Shown here: in pieces, positions 10,075 to 19,180 of the stretch
Position numbering within the stretch: position 1 is the stretch's first letter
Layout: each line of letters begins with the position of its first letter
From: Paracoccus homiensis
GTDB taxonomy: Bacteria > Pseudomonadota > Alphaproteobacteria > Rhodobacterales > Rhodobacteraceae
Direction of reading: 5' to 3'
NCBI RefSeq assembly: GCF_900111675.1
Contig: NZ_FOHO01000008.1
Span: forward strand, 1 to 64,000
DNA: 64,000 nt
Notes under the pieces: model-generated
Seen by the model: the letters and a program-made list of their open reading frames with translations, nothing else
The model's database searches: none
Told to the model about the DNA's origin: nothing
Made by a program: the position numbers and the translations under genes

Positions 10075-10634
10075 GCCGCAATTCCCGGACCGTTCTGGCG
10101 CTTGTGGGCGTCGTCGTGACCATGGGTGCGCTGGCCTGGGCCGCCGTTCCGTTCTACAGCTGGTTCTGCCGCGTCACCGGGTTCGGGGGCACCACGCAGG
10201 TTTCGACGGCGGCGCCCGATCAGGTACTGGACGAGGTGATCCGCGTCCGCTTTGACGCCAATATCGACAAGGACGTGCCCTGGACGTTCCGCCCGATGCA
10301 GACCAAGATGGATGTACGTCTGGGCGAAAGTGCGATGGCCTATTACGAGGCGATCAACAACAGCGACCAGACCATTACCGGCACGGCAAGCTATAACGTC
10401 GCGCCCGAGGTGTCGGGCTATTATTTCGACAAGATCGAGTGCTTCTGCTTTACCGAACAGACGCTGAAGCCCGGCGAGCGTATCGAAATGCCGATCAATT
10501 TCTTCGTCGATCCCGAACTGATCGAGGATGGCGATGCCGCTTGGGTGCGTGATATCACGCTGTCCTACACCTTTCATCTGACCGAGCCGAAGCAGGCAGC
10601 GCTTGACGCTGCCCCGGCCAAGAACGTCAACTGA
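10071..10634 (+). CDS. ctaG: Cytochrome c oxidase assembly protein CtaG/Cox11
   Basis: Cox11-type copper chaperone that delivers Cu(I) to the CuB site of oxidase subunit I. The 187-aa protein has one N-terminal membrane helix (about 7-26) and a periplasmic immunoglobulin-like domain. The paired copper-binding cysteines are in the CFCF motif at residues 124-127, and a third conserved cysteine (C33) lies just after the helix. It overlaps the preceding small gene by 4 bases and is followed by ctaE after a 32-base gap that contains GAGGAG. All key residues are intact. Confidence 0.96.
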   Translation: MSRNSRTVLALVGVVVTMGALAWAAVPFYSWFCRVTGFGGTTQVSTAAPDQVLDEVIRVRFDANIDKDVPWTFRPMQTKMDVRLGESAMAYYEAINNSDQTITGTASYNVAPEVSGYYFDKIECFCFTEQTLKPGERIEMPINFFVDPELIEDGDAAWVRDITLSYTFHLTEPKQAALDAAPAKNVN

Positions 10635-10666
10635 TACGACTTACGAGGAGCCGACGGGGACCGATC

Positions 10667-11494
10667 ATGGCGCATGCTAAGAACCACGACTATCACATCC
10701 TTCCGCCGTCCATCTGGCCCTTCATCTCGGCGATTGCGGCGTTCCTGATGCTGTACGGCGCCGTTGGCTGGATGGCTGACGACGTGCATCTGCTGGGTAT
10801 TCCGGTCGCCGGGCCGTGGCTGTTCCTGATCGGTTTTGTCGGGGTGCTGTATGTCATGTACAGCTGGTGGGCCGATGTCATCCGCGAAGGCGAGGCCGGC
10901 GACCACACCCCGGTCGTTCGGATCGGCCTGCAATACGGCTTCATCCTGTTCATCATCTCCGAGGTGATGTTCTTCGTCGCGTGGTTCTGGAACTGGTTCA
11001 AGAACGTGATGTATCCGATGGGGCCGGAAAGCCCGATCAAGGACGGCGTCTGGCCGCCCGAAGGCATCATCACCTTCGACCCCTGGCACCTGCCGTTTAT
11101 CAATACGCTGATCCTGCTGCTGTCGGGTGTCGCCGTGACCTGGGCCCACCATGCCTTCGTGCATGAAGGTGACCGCAAGACCACCATCAACGGCCTGATC
11201 GTCGCGATCATTCTGGGTGCGATCTTCTCGGTGCTGCAGGCCTATGAATACAGCCACGCCGCCTTCGGTCTGGCCGACACCTCCTATGCCAGCGCCTTCT
11301 ATCTGGCGACGGGTTTCCACGGCTTCCACGTCATCGTCGGGACCATCTTCCTGGCCGTCTGCCTGTTCCGCCTGCTGAAGGGTCAGATGACCCAGGAACA
11401 GCATGTCGGGTTCGAGGCTGCCGCCTGGTACTGGCACTTCGTCGATGTCGTCTGGCTGTTCCTGTTCGGCGCCGTCTATATCTGGGGCAGCTGA
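10667..11494 (+). CDS. ctaE: Cytochrome c oxidase subunit III
   Basis: This 275-aa inner-membrane protein has seven predicted helices typical of oxidase subunit III. Conserved signatures include [13 protein letters not shown] at the N-terminus, [25 protein letters not shown], and the C-terminal [11 protein letters not shown] and [14 protein letters not shown]. Subunit III stabilises the core and sustains proton uptake. It is the last oxidase structural gene here, and a strong terminator follows 20 bases later, separating it from SURF1. Confidence 0.97.
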   Translation: MAHAKNHDYHILPPSIWPFISAIAAFLMLYGAVGWMADDVHLLGIPVAGPWLFLIGFVGVLYVMYSWWADVIREGEAGDHTPVVRIGLQYGFILFIISEVMFFVAWFWNWFKNVMYPMGPESPIKDGVWPPEGIITFDPWHLPFINTLILLLSGVAVTWAHHAFVHEGDRKTTINGLIVAIILGAIFSVLQAYEYSHAAFGLADTSYASAFYLATGFHGFHVIVGTIFLAVCLFRLLKGQMTQEQHVGFEAAAWYWHFVDVVWLFLFGAVYIWGS

Positions 11495-11514
11495 TTTCGG
11501 CCCCTGCCTGATCG

Positions 11515-11544
11515 ACGCGCGGGGCCAGTCCCCGCGCGTTTTTC
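11515..11544 (+). terminator. Rho-independent terminator after ctaE
   Basis: A perfect 10-bp stem (ACGCGCGGGG / CCCCGCGCGT) with a 5-base loop is followed directly by a run of five T. It falls between ctaE and the SURF1 gene, so it probably lowers read-through into the assembly and thrC genes. Confidence 0.85.
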
Positions 11545-11576
11545 GTTTCTGCTGAGCCAAAGGCCCTGACGCGCCC

Positions 11577-12248
11577 ATGCGCCGCTATCTGTTCCCGCTT
11601 ATCCTTGGTGTTGTCGGCTGTGCGATCCTGATTTCGTTGGGATCGTGGCAGTTGCGTCGCATGGCGTGGAAGGAAGGGCTGTTGGCGCAAATTCAGGCGC
11701 AGATCGACGCGGCCCCCGTCCCTCTGCCCGACACATTTGATCCGGCGATGAAATACATGCCCGTCGAGGTCAGCGGCACCACCACGGGCGATGAAATCCA
11801 TGTCCTGTCCGGCACCAAGGATCAGGGCGGCGGCTATCAGATCGTGTCGCGATTCATCACCGATGACGGCCGCGACATCCTGCTGGATCGCGGTTTCGTC
11901 CCGCAAGAGGGTCGCCGTCTGGAACGCGGGCCGACCCGGCTTGAGGTGCGCGGCAATCTGCATTGGCCCGACGAAAAGGGCAGCGCGACCCCCGAGCCCA
12001 ATCTGGACGAAAACATCTGGTTTGCCCGCGACGTGCCCGCCATGGCACAGCTGTTGGACACGATGCCGGTGCTTGTGGTGGCCAGCCATGTCACCGGCGA
12101 TGCGCAGGGCGTTCAACCCATCCCGGTCGCGATCGAGGGTATCCCCAACAACCACCTGTCCTATGCCGTGCAATGGTTCATGATTGCCGCTGTCTGGGCA
12201 GGGATGACAGTCGCCCTGATCTGGCGTATCAGGCGACGGACCTACTGA
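11577..12248 (+). CDS. SURF1 family oxidase assembly protein
   Basis: SURF1 (Shy1) proteins help insert heme a into cytochrome c oxidase subunit I. The 223-aa protein shows the family plan: one helix at the N-terminus (about 5-22), one near the C-terminus (about 195-216), and a periplasmic domain between. Signatures include SLGSWQLRRMAWKEGL after the first helix, DRGFVP in the middle, and NNHLSYAVQWF before the second helix. It is separated from ctaE by the terminator at 11515 and continues into thrC with a 10-base gap. Confidence 0.93.
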   Translation: MRRYLFPLILGVVGCAILISLGSWQLRRMAWKEGLLAQIQAQIDAAPVPLPDTFDPAMKYMPVEVSGTTTGDEIHVLSGTKDQGGGYQIVSRFITDDGRDILLDRGFVPQEGRRLERGPTRLEVRGNLHWPDEKGSATPEPNLDENIWFARDVPAMAQLLDTMPVLVVASHVTGDAQGVQPIPVAIEGIPNNHLSYAVQWFMIAAVWAGMTVALIWRIRRRTY

Positions 12249-12258
12249 AGGAATGACG

Positions 12259-13635
12259 ATGCGTTACGTCTCGACGCGGGGACAGGCCCCGGTGCTGGAT
12301 TTCGAACAGGCGATGCTGTCGGGCCTTGCCCGTGACGGGGGGCTGTACCTGCCCGAAACCGTTCCCGCGATCTCGGGCCTGGATGAGATGGACGGCCTGC
12401 CCTATGCCGAGGTGGCCTATCGCGTCATTCGCCCCTTCACCGGCGACAGCTTTACCGAGGACGAGCTGCGCGGTGCCATAGACCGCGCATATGGCCGGAT
12501 CGAACATGCCGCCAAGGCGCCGCTGCGCCAGCTGGCCCCCGGCCATCACCTGCTGGAACTGTTCCACGGCCCGACACTGGCCTTCAAGGATTTCGCGATG
12601 CAGCTGATCGCCCAGCTGTTCGAAATCGCGCTGAAGCGGTCGGGGCAGCGGATCACGATCGTCGGCGCGACCTCGGGCGATACCGGCAGCGCCGCGATCG
12701 AGGCGTTCAAGGGCATCGACAATGTGGACGTGTTCATCATGTTCCCCCATGGCCGCGTCAGCGAGGTGCAGCGCCGCCAGATGACCACGCCGGATGCATC
12801 GAATGTGCATGCGCTGGCCGTGACCGGGCATTTCGATGACTGTCAGGCCCGGCTGAAGGATCTGTTCAACGATCATCAGTTCCGCGATCAGGTCGGGCTT
12901 GCGGGTGTCAACAGCATCAACTGGGCGCGCGTCGTGGCCCAGATCGTCTATTACTTCACCGCCGCCGCCAGCCTTGGCATGCGGCCCACCGACTTTACCG
13001 TGCCGACCGGCAATTTCGGCGACATCTTCGCGGGCAGCATCGCGCGGGCCATGGGCGCCCCGATCCGCCGCCTGATCGTCGCGACCAACCAGAACGACAT
13101 CCTGCACCGCGCGCTGACCACCGGCGAATACCGCATTGGCGAGGTTGCGCCGTCAATCAGCCCGTCGATGGATATCCAGGTCAGCTCGAATTTCGAACGG
13201 GCGCTGTACTGGGCTTATGGCGGCGATGCCGCGGCCATCGCGCAGCTGATGGACGAGATGAAAACCGGTGGCTTCACCATCAGCCAAGGCGCCTTGCAGG
13301 CGCTGCGCGAGCAGTATGTTTCAGGCCGGGTCAGCGAGGAAGAGACGATCCAGATGATCCGCACGATCCGCGCCGAAACCGGCGAGGTCCTGTGCCCGCA
13401 CAGCGCCGTCGGCGCCGCCGTCGCGCGTCAGCATATCCAGCCCGGCGTGCCGATGGTGACGCTTGCGACCGCGCATCCGGCGAAATTCCCCGATGCCGTC
13501 GAAAAGGCGGTGGGCCTGCGCCCGCCGCTGCCGCCGCATATGGCCGACCTGTTCGATCTGCCCGAACGTGTCAGCAGGGTTGAAAATGACGTCGATGCGC
13601 TTAAATCGCTGATCCTTGAACGGAGAACGAATTGA
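12259..13635 (+). CDS. thrC: Threonine synthase
   Basis: PLP enzyme converting O-phospho-L-homoserine to threonine. The 458-aa protein is of the fungal/proteobacterial ThrC class. The PLP lysine lies in TLAFKDFAMQ (about K110), and GATSGDTGSAA is the phosphate-binding loop. Two in-frame ATGs exist; GAAGGA ends 6 bases before the one at 12259, so I prefer it to 12253. The stop overlaps the TTG start of the M16 peptidase. Placement after SURF1 is a conserved synteny in Rhodobacterales with no obvious functional link. Confidence 0.96.
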   Translation: MRYVSTRGQAPVLDFEQAMLSGLARDGGLYLPETVPAISGLDEMDGLPYAEVAYRVIRPFTGDSFTEDELRGAIDRAYGRIEHAAKAPLRQLAPGHHLLELFHGPTLAFKDFAMQLIAQLFEIALKRSGQRITIVGATSGDTGSAAIEAFKGIDNVDVFIMFPHGRVSEVQRRQMTTPDASNVHALAVTGHFDDCQARLKDLFNDHQFRDQVGLAGVNSINWARVVAQIVYYFTAAASLGMRPTDFTVPTGNFGDIFAGSIARAMGAPIRRLIVATNQNDILHRALTTGEYRIGEVAPSISPSMDIQVSSNFERALYWAYGGDAAAIAQLMDEMKTGGFTISQGALQALREQYVSGRVSEEETIQMIRTIRAETGEVLCPHSAVGAAVARQHIQPGVPMVTLATAHPAKFPDAVEKAVGLRPPLPPHMADLFDLPERVSRVENDVDALKSLILERRTN

Positions 13636-14906
13636 CGATCGACCCTCATCTGCGCCTGACGACGCTTCCCAACGGCCTGCGGATCGCGACCCGCGACATG
13701 CCCGGCCTGCATTCCGCGGCCCTTGGCATCTGGGTCAATGCCGGCGGGCGCAATGAACGGGTCGAACAGAACGGCATCGCCCATTTCCTGGAACATATGG
13801 CGTTCAAGGGCACCAAGACCCGGACCGCCCTGCAGATCGCCGAGGCGATCGAGGATGTGGGCGGTTTCATCAACGCCTATACCTCGCGCGATGCGACGGC
13901 CTATTACGTCCGCGTGCTGGAAAACGATGTCGATCTGGCCTTTGACGTGATTTCCGACATCGTGCTGAACCCGATCTTCGATCAGCGCGAGATCGAGGTC
14001 GAGCGCGGCGTGATCCTGCAGGAAATCGGGCAGTCGATGGACACGCCCGACGACATCATCTTCGACTGGCTGCAGGAAGCCGCCTATCCCGATCAGGCCA
14101 TAGGTCGGCCGATCCTTGGGCCCGCCGAACGTGTCAGCAGCTTTTCCCGCGAGGATCTGGCCGGTTTCGTGTCCGAACATTACGGGCCGGGCCAGATGAT
14201 CGTGGCGGCCGCAGGCTCGGTCGATCATGACCGCATCGTGCGTCTGGCCGAAACGGCCTTTGGCCATCTTCGCCCGATCCTGCAAAAGCCGCGCGAAGGC
14301 GCGTCCTGGCAGGGCCGCGAGGCGCGGCGCGTGAAAAAGCTGGAACAGGCGCATTTCGCGCTGGCGCTGGAAGGTTCGGGCTATCTGTCGCCCGACTTCT
14401 ATGCCGCGCAGATCTTTTCGGCGGCACTGGGGGGCGGCATGTCCTCGCGGCTGTTCCAGAAGATCCGCGAAGAACGGGGCCTGTGCTATACCATCTTTGC
14501 GCAATCCGGCTTTCACGACGATACCGGCATGATGACCATCTATGCGGGCACAGGTGGCGATGACGTGGCCGATCTGGCCAATCTGACCGTCGACGAACTG
14601 AAGCGCGCCGCGGGCGACATGACGCAGGTCGAGGTCGATCGCGCCAAGGCGCAGTTGCGGGCGGGGCTGTTGATGGGGCTGGAAAGCCCGTCGGCGCAGG
14701 CCGAACGCATCGCGCGGGTGCTGGCGATCTGGGGACGGGTGCTGGACCCGGCCGAGGTGGCCGAGCGTATCTCGTCGGTCACGCTGGACGAGGTTCGCGG
14801 CCATGCCGAACGGCTGATCGCGAATGCCCGACCGGCCCTTGCGTTGTACGGACCGGTCAAGGCGGCGCCCTCTCGGGACAGTCTGGCCGAAAGGCTTGCC
14901 GCCTGA
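13632..14906 (+). CDS. M16 family zinc peptidase (processing-peptidase-like)
   Basis: An inverzincin related to mitochondrial processing peptidase beta and PqqL. The inverted zinc motif HxxEH is HFLEH at residues 51-55, followed by MAFKGT. The second glutamate segment is EIEVERGVILQEI near residue 120. The C-terminal M16_C domain contains GGGMSSRLFQKIREERGL. The 424-aa single-chain size is that of small bacterial M16B enzymes. It starts with TTG inside TTGA, overlapping the thrC stop, with GGAG 6 bases upstream. Its stop overlaps the next gene (TGATG). The cytoplasmic substrate is unknown. Confidence 0.93.
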   Translation: MTIDPHLRLTTLPNGLRIATRDMPGLHSAALGIWVNAGGRNERVEQNGIAHFLEHMAFKGTKTRTALQIAEAIEDVGGFINAYTSRDATAYYVRVLENDVDLAFDVISDIVLNPIFDQREIEVERGVILQEIGQSMDTPDDIIFDWLQEAAYPDQAIGRPILGPAERVSSFSREDLAGFVSEHYGPGQMIVAAAGSVDHDRIVRLAETAFGHLRPILQKPREGASWQGREARRVKKLEQAHFALALEGSGYLSPDFYAAQIFSAALGGGMSSRLFQKIREERGLCYTIFAQSGFHDDTGMMTIYAGTGGDDVADLANLTVDELKRAAGDMTQVEVDRAKAQLRAGLLMGLESPSAQAERIARVLAIWGRVLDPAEVAERISSVTLDEVRGHAERLIANARPALALYGPVKAAPSRDSLAERLAA

Positions 14907-15487
14907 TGTTTATGCGGCGGCGTCCGGTCCGATTGGAAACCGAACGCACCGTGCTGCGCCTGCCCGCGCATTCCGATTACAATGCCTGGACCGCGCTGCG
15001 CATCGAAAGTCGCGAGTTCCTGACGCCTTGGGAACCGGTCTGGTCGGCCGACCACCTGTCGCGCAAAAGCTTTACCAACCGCGTCTACTGGGCCGCGCGG
15101 GCCAGCAAGGGCGGCACCGCCCTGCCGCTGTTCGTGCTGCGCCGCGATGGTGTGCTGCTGGGGGCGATCACGCTGGACAACATCCGGCGCGGCCCCGCGC
15201 AGACAGGCACCATCGGCTATTGGATCGGCAAGCCCTTTGCCCGTCATGGGTTCATGGGCGAGGCGATCGGCGCGCTTGTCCACCACGCCTTTGTCGAACT
15301 TGACCTTAGCCGGGTCGAGGCCGCCTGCCTGCCGGAAAACGTCGCCTCGCGCGGGGTTCTGGAAAAATCGGGCTTCAAATATGAAGGCGTGGCGCAAAGC
15401 TATCTTCAGATCAACGGACGCTGGCGCAACCATGTGCTATACGCCAATTTGCGCAACGACCGACGCGGCCGCAGCGAGGCCCGCTGA
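14906..15487 (+). CDS. RimJ/RimL-like GNAT acetyltransferase
   Basis: A 193-aa GNAT-fold N-acetyltransferase. Features of the RimJ/RimL/SpeG branch are the opening ETERTVLRLP, the IGYWIGKPFARHGFMGEAI acetyl-CoA loop region (about 106-124) and the closing ENVASRGVLEKSGFKYEG segment. Such enzymes acetylate the N-termini of ribosomal or other proteins; the real substrate cannot be told. It is coupled to the M16 peptidase by a TGATG overlap and probably ends the thrC-M16 operon. Confidence 0.9.
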   Translation: MFMRRRPVRLETERTVLRLPAHSDYNAWTALRIESREFLTPWEPVWSADHLSRKSFTNRVYWAARASKGGTALPLFVLRRDGVLLGAITLDNIRRGPAQTGTIGYWIGKPFARHGFMGEAIGALVHHAFVELDLSRVEAACLPENVASRGVLEKSGFKYEGVAQSYLQINGRWRNHVLYANLRNDRRGRSEAR

Positions 15488-15510
15488 ACCTTTGGAATAA
15501 GGCTGCCCCG

Positions 15511-16917
15511 ATGAGCTTGTCCGCCGCCGATGATCGCCTTGCCGCCCGCCTGCCATCCGGCGTGCTGAGAGAGATTGCGCCGACCTATCTGGAAGAACCG
15601 CGTGGCCGTTTTCACGGTCGGGCGGGGCTGGTCGCCGCGCCCCGCGATGTCGAGGAAACCGCCGCAATCATCCGCGCCTGCGCCGAGGCGGGCGTCGCGG
15701 TCGTGCCGCGTGGCGGCGGCACCGGGCTGGTGGCGGGGCAGATCATGTCCGACGGCCCCGCGCCGCTGATCCTGTCGCTGGAACGGATGAGCGCGATCCG
15801 CGACGTATTCCCCAGCGAGGGCGTGATGATCGCGGAAAGCGGGGTGACGCTGCAACAGGCCCGCGATGCCGCCGCGCAGGTCGGGCGACAGTTTCCGCTG
15901 TCGCTGGCCTCGCAGGGGACGGCACAGATCGGCGGCGTGCTGTCCACCAATGCGGGCGGCGTGAATGTGCTGCGCTATGGCAATGCGCGTGCGCTGTGCC
16001 TGGGGATCGAGGCGGTGCTGCCCTCGGGGCAGATCATGCGTGACCTGAAACGGCTGCGTAAGGACAATACCGGCTATGATCTGCGCGACCTGCTGATCGG
16101 CGCGGAAGGCACGCTGGGGGTGATCACGGCGGCCTCTTTGGTGATGGCCCCGCTGCCTGCGGAAAACGGTGTCGCGATGATGCAGGTCGCCGATCCCGAG
16201 GCCGCGCTGGACCTGCTGGCCCTTGCGCAGGGGCGCATGGCCGGCGGCGTCACCGCGTTCGAGCTGATCTCGGGGCAGGGGCTGCGCTTTCTGCGACAGC
16301 ATTTTCCCCAGATCCGCCAGCCTTTCGATGACATCCCCGACTGGATCGCCCTGATCGAGGTGGGGTTGCCTGCAGGTCTTGGCGCCGATGCCGCGCTGGA
16401 AGGGTTGTTCGCGGCGGGGCTGGAGTCTGGCCTGGTCAGCGATGGCGTGATCGCCCAGTCCGGCCAGCAGGCGGCCGAGATGTGGGGGCTGCGGGAACAT
16501 ATCCCGCTTGGAAATCGCGCGGTCGGGGCGATCGCCAGCCATGATATCAGCCTGCCGCTGTCGGTGATCGGCCAGTTCATCCGCGACGCGCAGGTCCGGC
16601 TGGCGCAGCAGGGCGACATGCGGATCAACTGTTTCGGGCATCTGGGCGACGGCAACCTGCATTTCAACCTGTTTCCCGCCGAAGGTCGCCGCCGCGAGGA
16701 ATACGACGATATCCGCCGCGATCTGTCGCGGATGATCCATGAAATGGTGGTCGAACGTGGTGGCTCATTCTCGGCGGAACATGGTGTGGGCCGGCTGAAG
16801 GCGGCCGATCTGGCGCGCTGGGGCGATCCGGTCCGGGTGCAGGCGATGCGGACGATCAAACAGGCGCTGGACCCGGCGGGCATCATGAATCCGGGTGTGA
16901 TCTTTCCGGCCGGTTAG
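15511..16917 (+). CDS. FAD-linked D-2-hydroxyacid dehydrogenase (GlcD/D2HGDH-like)
   Basis: A 468-aa flavoprotein of the FAD_binding_4 plus FAD-oxidase_C family. These oxidise D-lactate, glycolate or D-2-hydroxyglutarate and pass electrons to a quinone, cytochrome or electron-transfer flavoprotein. The FAD pyrophosphate loop PRGGGTGLVAGQ is at 66-77, and SLASQGTAQIGGVLSTNAGG follows. The C-terminal metal/substrate site HLGDGNLHFNLF starts near residue 377, with SAEHGVGRLK near 422. There are no Cys-rich Fe-S domain and no GlcE/GlcF partners nearby, which argues for a stand-alone D-2-hydroxyglutarate or D-lactate dehydrogenase. The substrate is inferred only at class level. Confidence 0.88.
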   Translation: MSLSAADDRLAARLPSGVLREIAPTYLEEPRGRFHGRAGLVAAPRDVEETAAIIRACAEAGVAVVPRGGGTGLVAGQIMSDGPAPLILSLERMSAIRDVFPSEGVMIAESGVTLQQARDAAAQVGRQFPLSLASQGTAQIGGVLSTNAGGVNVLRYGNARALCLGIEAVLPSGQIMRDLKRLRKDNTGYDLRDLLIGAEGTLGVITAASLVMAPLPAENGVAMMQVADPEAALDLLALAQGRMAGGVTAFELISGQGLRFLRQHFPQIRQPFDDIPDWIALIEVGLPAGLGADAALEGLFAAGLESGLVSDGVIAQSGQQAAEMWGLREHIPLGNRAVGAIASHDISLPLSVIGQFIRDAQVRLAQQGDMRINCFGHLGDGNLHFNLFPAEGRRREEYDDIRRDLSRMIHEMVVERGGSFSAEHGVGRLKAADLARWGDPVRVQAMRTIKQALDPAGIMNPGVIFPAG

Positions 16918-16991
16918 GCAAGCTGTCGGATAAACGCTTTAAATCCGTCGCCTTTCTGGGCCATGCTTGGGCCAAGGGAGGGATGTTGACC

Positions 16992-18626
16992 ATGCGATTG
17001 CGTTTCACCCGCGCCGCCGAGCGCGCCCGTTACTACGAACGCTATATCCCGTTCGTGCTGGCGATCCTGCTGATCCCCGTAGGTCTGTTGCTGATCGGGT
17101 CGTTCCCGGTTCTGGGGGCGTTTCTGCTGATCCTTGGCCTTCTGGGCACGGGCACCGGGATCTATGACCTGTTCCAGACCCAGCATGCCTTGATGCGAAA
17201 CTATCCGCTGTCGTCGCGGATGCGCTATCTGCTGGAACATTTCCGCCCCGAGATCCGGCAGTATTTCGTCGAGAATGATCACGACGAGACGCCATTCTCG
17301 CGGGAACAGCGGGCCGTGGTCTATCGCCGCGCCAAGGGGGTCGAAGGGGTGCGGCCCTTTGGCACGCTGCGCAATGTCTATGGCGACGGCTACGAGTGGT
17401 TGAACCATTCGATCGCCACCACGCATCTGCCCGGCCATGATTTCCGCATCCGCATCGGGGGGCCGGATTGTCGTCAGCCCTATGACAGTTCGGTCGTCAA
17501 CATTTCCGGCATGTCCTATGGCGCGCTGTCGCCCAATGCGATCGAGGCGCTGAACCGCGCTGCCAAGGCGGGCGGGTTTGCCCATACCACGGGCGAGGGG
17601 TCGATCTCGCGCTATCACCGGATGGGCGGCGATCTGGTCTGGCAGATCGGCTCGGGTTATTTCGGGTGCCGCAATCCCGATGGAAGTTTCAGCCCGCAGG
17701 GCTTCAGCGCGCAGGCCGTCGACCCGGCGGTCAAGATGATCGAGATCAAGCTGAGCCAGGGCGCCAAGCCCGGTCACGGCGGCATCCTGCCCGGCGCCAA
17801 GGTGACCGAAGCCATCGCCGAAGCGCGTGGCGTGCCCGTGGGGCAGGCCTGTGTCAGCCCCTCGTCCCATTCGGCCTTTTCCACGCCGCGCGAATTATGC
17901 GGTTTCATCGCCCAACTGCGCGATCTGTCGGGTGGCAAGCCGGTCGGCATCAAGCTGTGCGTGGGGCATCCGTGGGAATGGTTCGCCATGGCAAAGGCGT
18001 TTCATGAAACCGGGATCACCCCGGATTTCATCACCGTCGATGGGGGCGAGGGCGGAACCGGCGCCGCGCCGGTGGAATTTGCCGATCACAAGGGTGCCCC
18101 GCTGCGCGAAGGGCTGATGCTGGTGCATAACACGCTGGTTGGGCTTGACCTGCGCGATAGGATCAAGCTGATCGCGTCGGCCAAGATCATCACCGCATTC
18201 GACATCTGCCGGATCTCGGCGCTGGGGGCGGATGGGGTGAACATGGCGCGCGGCTTCATGTTCGCGATCGGCTGCATTCAGGCGCAGGCCTGCCACACCG
18301 GGAAATGCCCCACCGGCATCACCACCCAGGATCCCGACCGCTATCGTGCGCTGGTCGTGCCCGACAAGGCCGCCCGGGCCGCGCGGTTCCACAAGGCGAC
18401 GATGCATGCGGTGCAAGAGGCGTGCGAAAGTTCGGGGCTGGATCATCCCGATGCGTTCACCCCGCATCACCTGATGATCCGCACCAGCCCGCGAGAGGTC
18501 AGATCCGCGGCCAGCCTTTACGACTGGCTGGCCCCCGCGGCCCTGCTGGAGGGGCAGATGACCCATCCGGCCTTCGCGAAATACTGGGCCGCCGCACAGG
18601 TTGATAGCTGGGCGATGGCCCGGTGA
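16992..18626 (+). CDS. Membrane-anchored glutamate-synthase-like FMN/Fe-S protein
   Basis: This protein carries the FMN-binding alpha/beta-barrel domain of glutamate synthase without the amidotransferase or alpha-C domains. It has 544 aa. Residues about 20-57 form one or two hydrophobic helices absent from true GltB. The barrel contains NISGMSYGALS, a KPGHGG loop and TVDGGEGGTGAAP. The 3Fe-4S ligands are spaced C-x5-C-x4-C at about C428, C434 and C439, the GltS pattern. An ATG at 16983 exists, but AGGGAGGG is correctly spaced only for 16992. The barrel and cluster look functional. The substrate and electron partner are unknown, and it need not make glutamate. Confidence 0.88.
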   Translation: MRLRFTRAAERARYYERYIPFVLAILLIPVGLLLIGSFPVLGAFLLILGLLGTGTGIYDLFQTQHALMRNYPLSSRMRYLLEHFRPEIRQYFVENDHDETPFSREQRAVVYRRAKGVEGVRPFGTLRNVYGDGYEWLNHSIATTHLPGHDFRIRIGGPDCRQPYDSSVVNISGMSYGALSPNAIEALNRAAKAGGFAHTTGEGSISRYHRMGGDLVWQIGSGYFGCRNPDGSFSPQGFSAQAVDPAVKMIEIKLSQGAKPGHGGILPGAKVTEAIAEARGVPVGQACVSPSSHSAFSTPRELCGFIAQLRDLSGGKPVGIKLCVGHPWEWFAMAKAFHETGITPDFITVDGGEGGTGAAPVEFADHKGAPLREGLMLVHNTLVGLDLRDRIKLIASAKIITAFDICRISALGADGVNMARGFMFAIGCIQAQACHTGKCPTGITTQDPDRYRALVVPDKAARAARFHKATMHAVQEACESSGLDHPDAFTPHHLMIRTSPREVRSAASLYDWLAPAALLEGQMTHPAFAKYWAAAQVDSWAMAR

Positions 18627-18646
18627 AGATGGTCCCGTGATGCCGC

Positions 18647-19180
18647 CTAGTGGCCGTCAAAGCTGCACAGGGCTTCGACGGTCACGCCCTGATCTTCCAG
18701 CAGCTTGCGCCCGCCCAGTTCCGGCAGGTCGATCACGAAGGCGCAGCCGACCAGTTCGGCACCAAGCCGCTTGCACAGCTTTATCGCCGCATCGGCGGTG
18801 CCGCCGGTGGCCAGAAGATCGTCGACGATCAGCACCTTGTCGCCCTTGGCCAGCGCATCGTCATGGATTTCCATCACGGCTTCGCCATATTCCAGTTGGT
18901 AGGCTTCTGAAATCACCGTGCCGGGCAGTTTGCCCTTCTTGCGGATCGGTACGAAGCCTGTCGAAAGCTGATGCGCCACCGCGCCGCCCAGAATGAATCC
19001 GCGCGCCTCAAGGCCGACGACCTTGTCGATGCGCTGGCCCGCATAGGCGTGCAAAAGCTGGTCCACGGCCATGCGAAAGCCGCGTGCGTCGGCGAAAAGC
19101 GTGGTCACATCGCGAAAGATGATGCCCTCATGCGGGAAATCATGGATGGCGCGGATGTAATCCTTGACGGTCTTGGTCAT
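18647..19180 (-). CDS. apt: Adenine phosphoribosyltransferase
   Basis: Purine-salvage enzyme making AMP from adenine and PRPP. The 177-aa protein has the type I PRTase PRPP loop [14 protein letters not shown] at 116-129 and the APT-typical [16 protein letters not shown]-terminal segment. The reading frame extends far upstream, but the ATG at 19180 matches the family N-terminus and overlaps the preceding flavin-reductase stop in ATGA, so the two genes are coupled. It converges with the gene ending at 18626. Confidence 0.96.
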   Translation of the reverse strand: MTKTVKDYIRAIHDFPHEGIIFRDVTTLFADARGFRMAVDQLLHAYAGQRIDKVVGLEARGFILGGAVAHQLSTGFVPIRKKGKLPGTVISEAYQLEYGEAVMEIHDDALAKGDKVLIVDDLLATGGTADAAIKLCKRLGAELVGCAFVIDLPELGGRKLLEDQGVTVEALCSFDGH

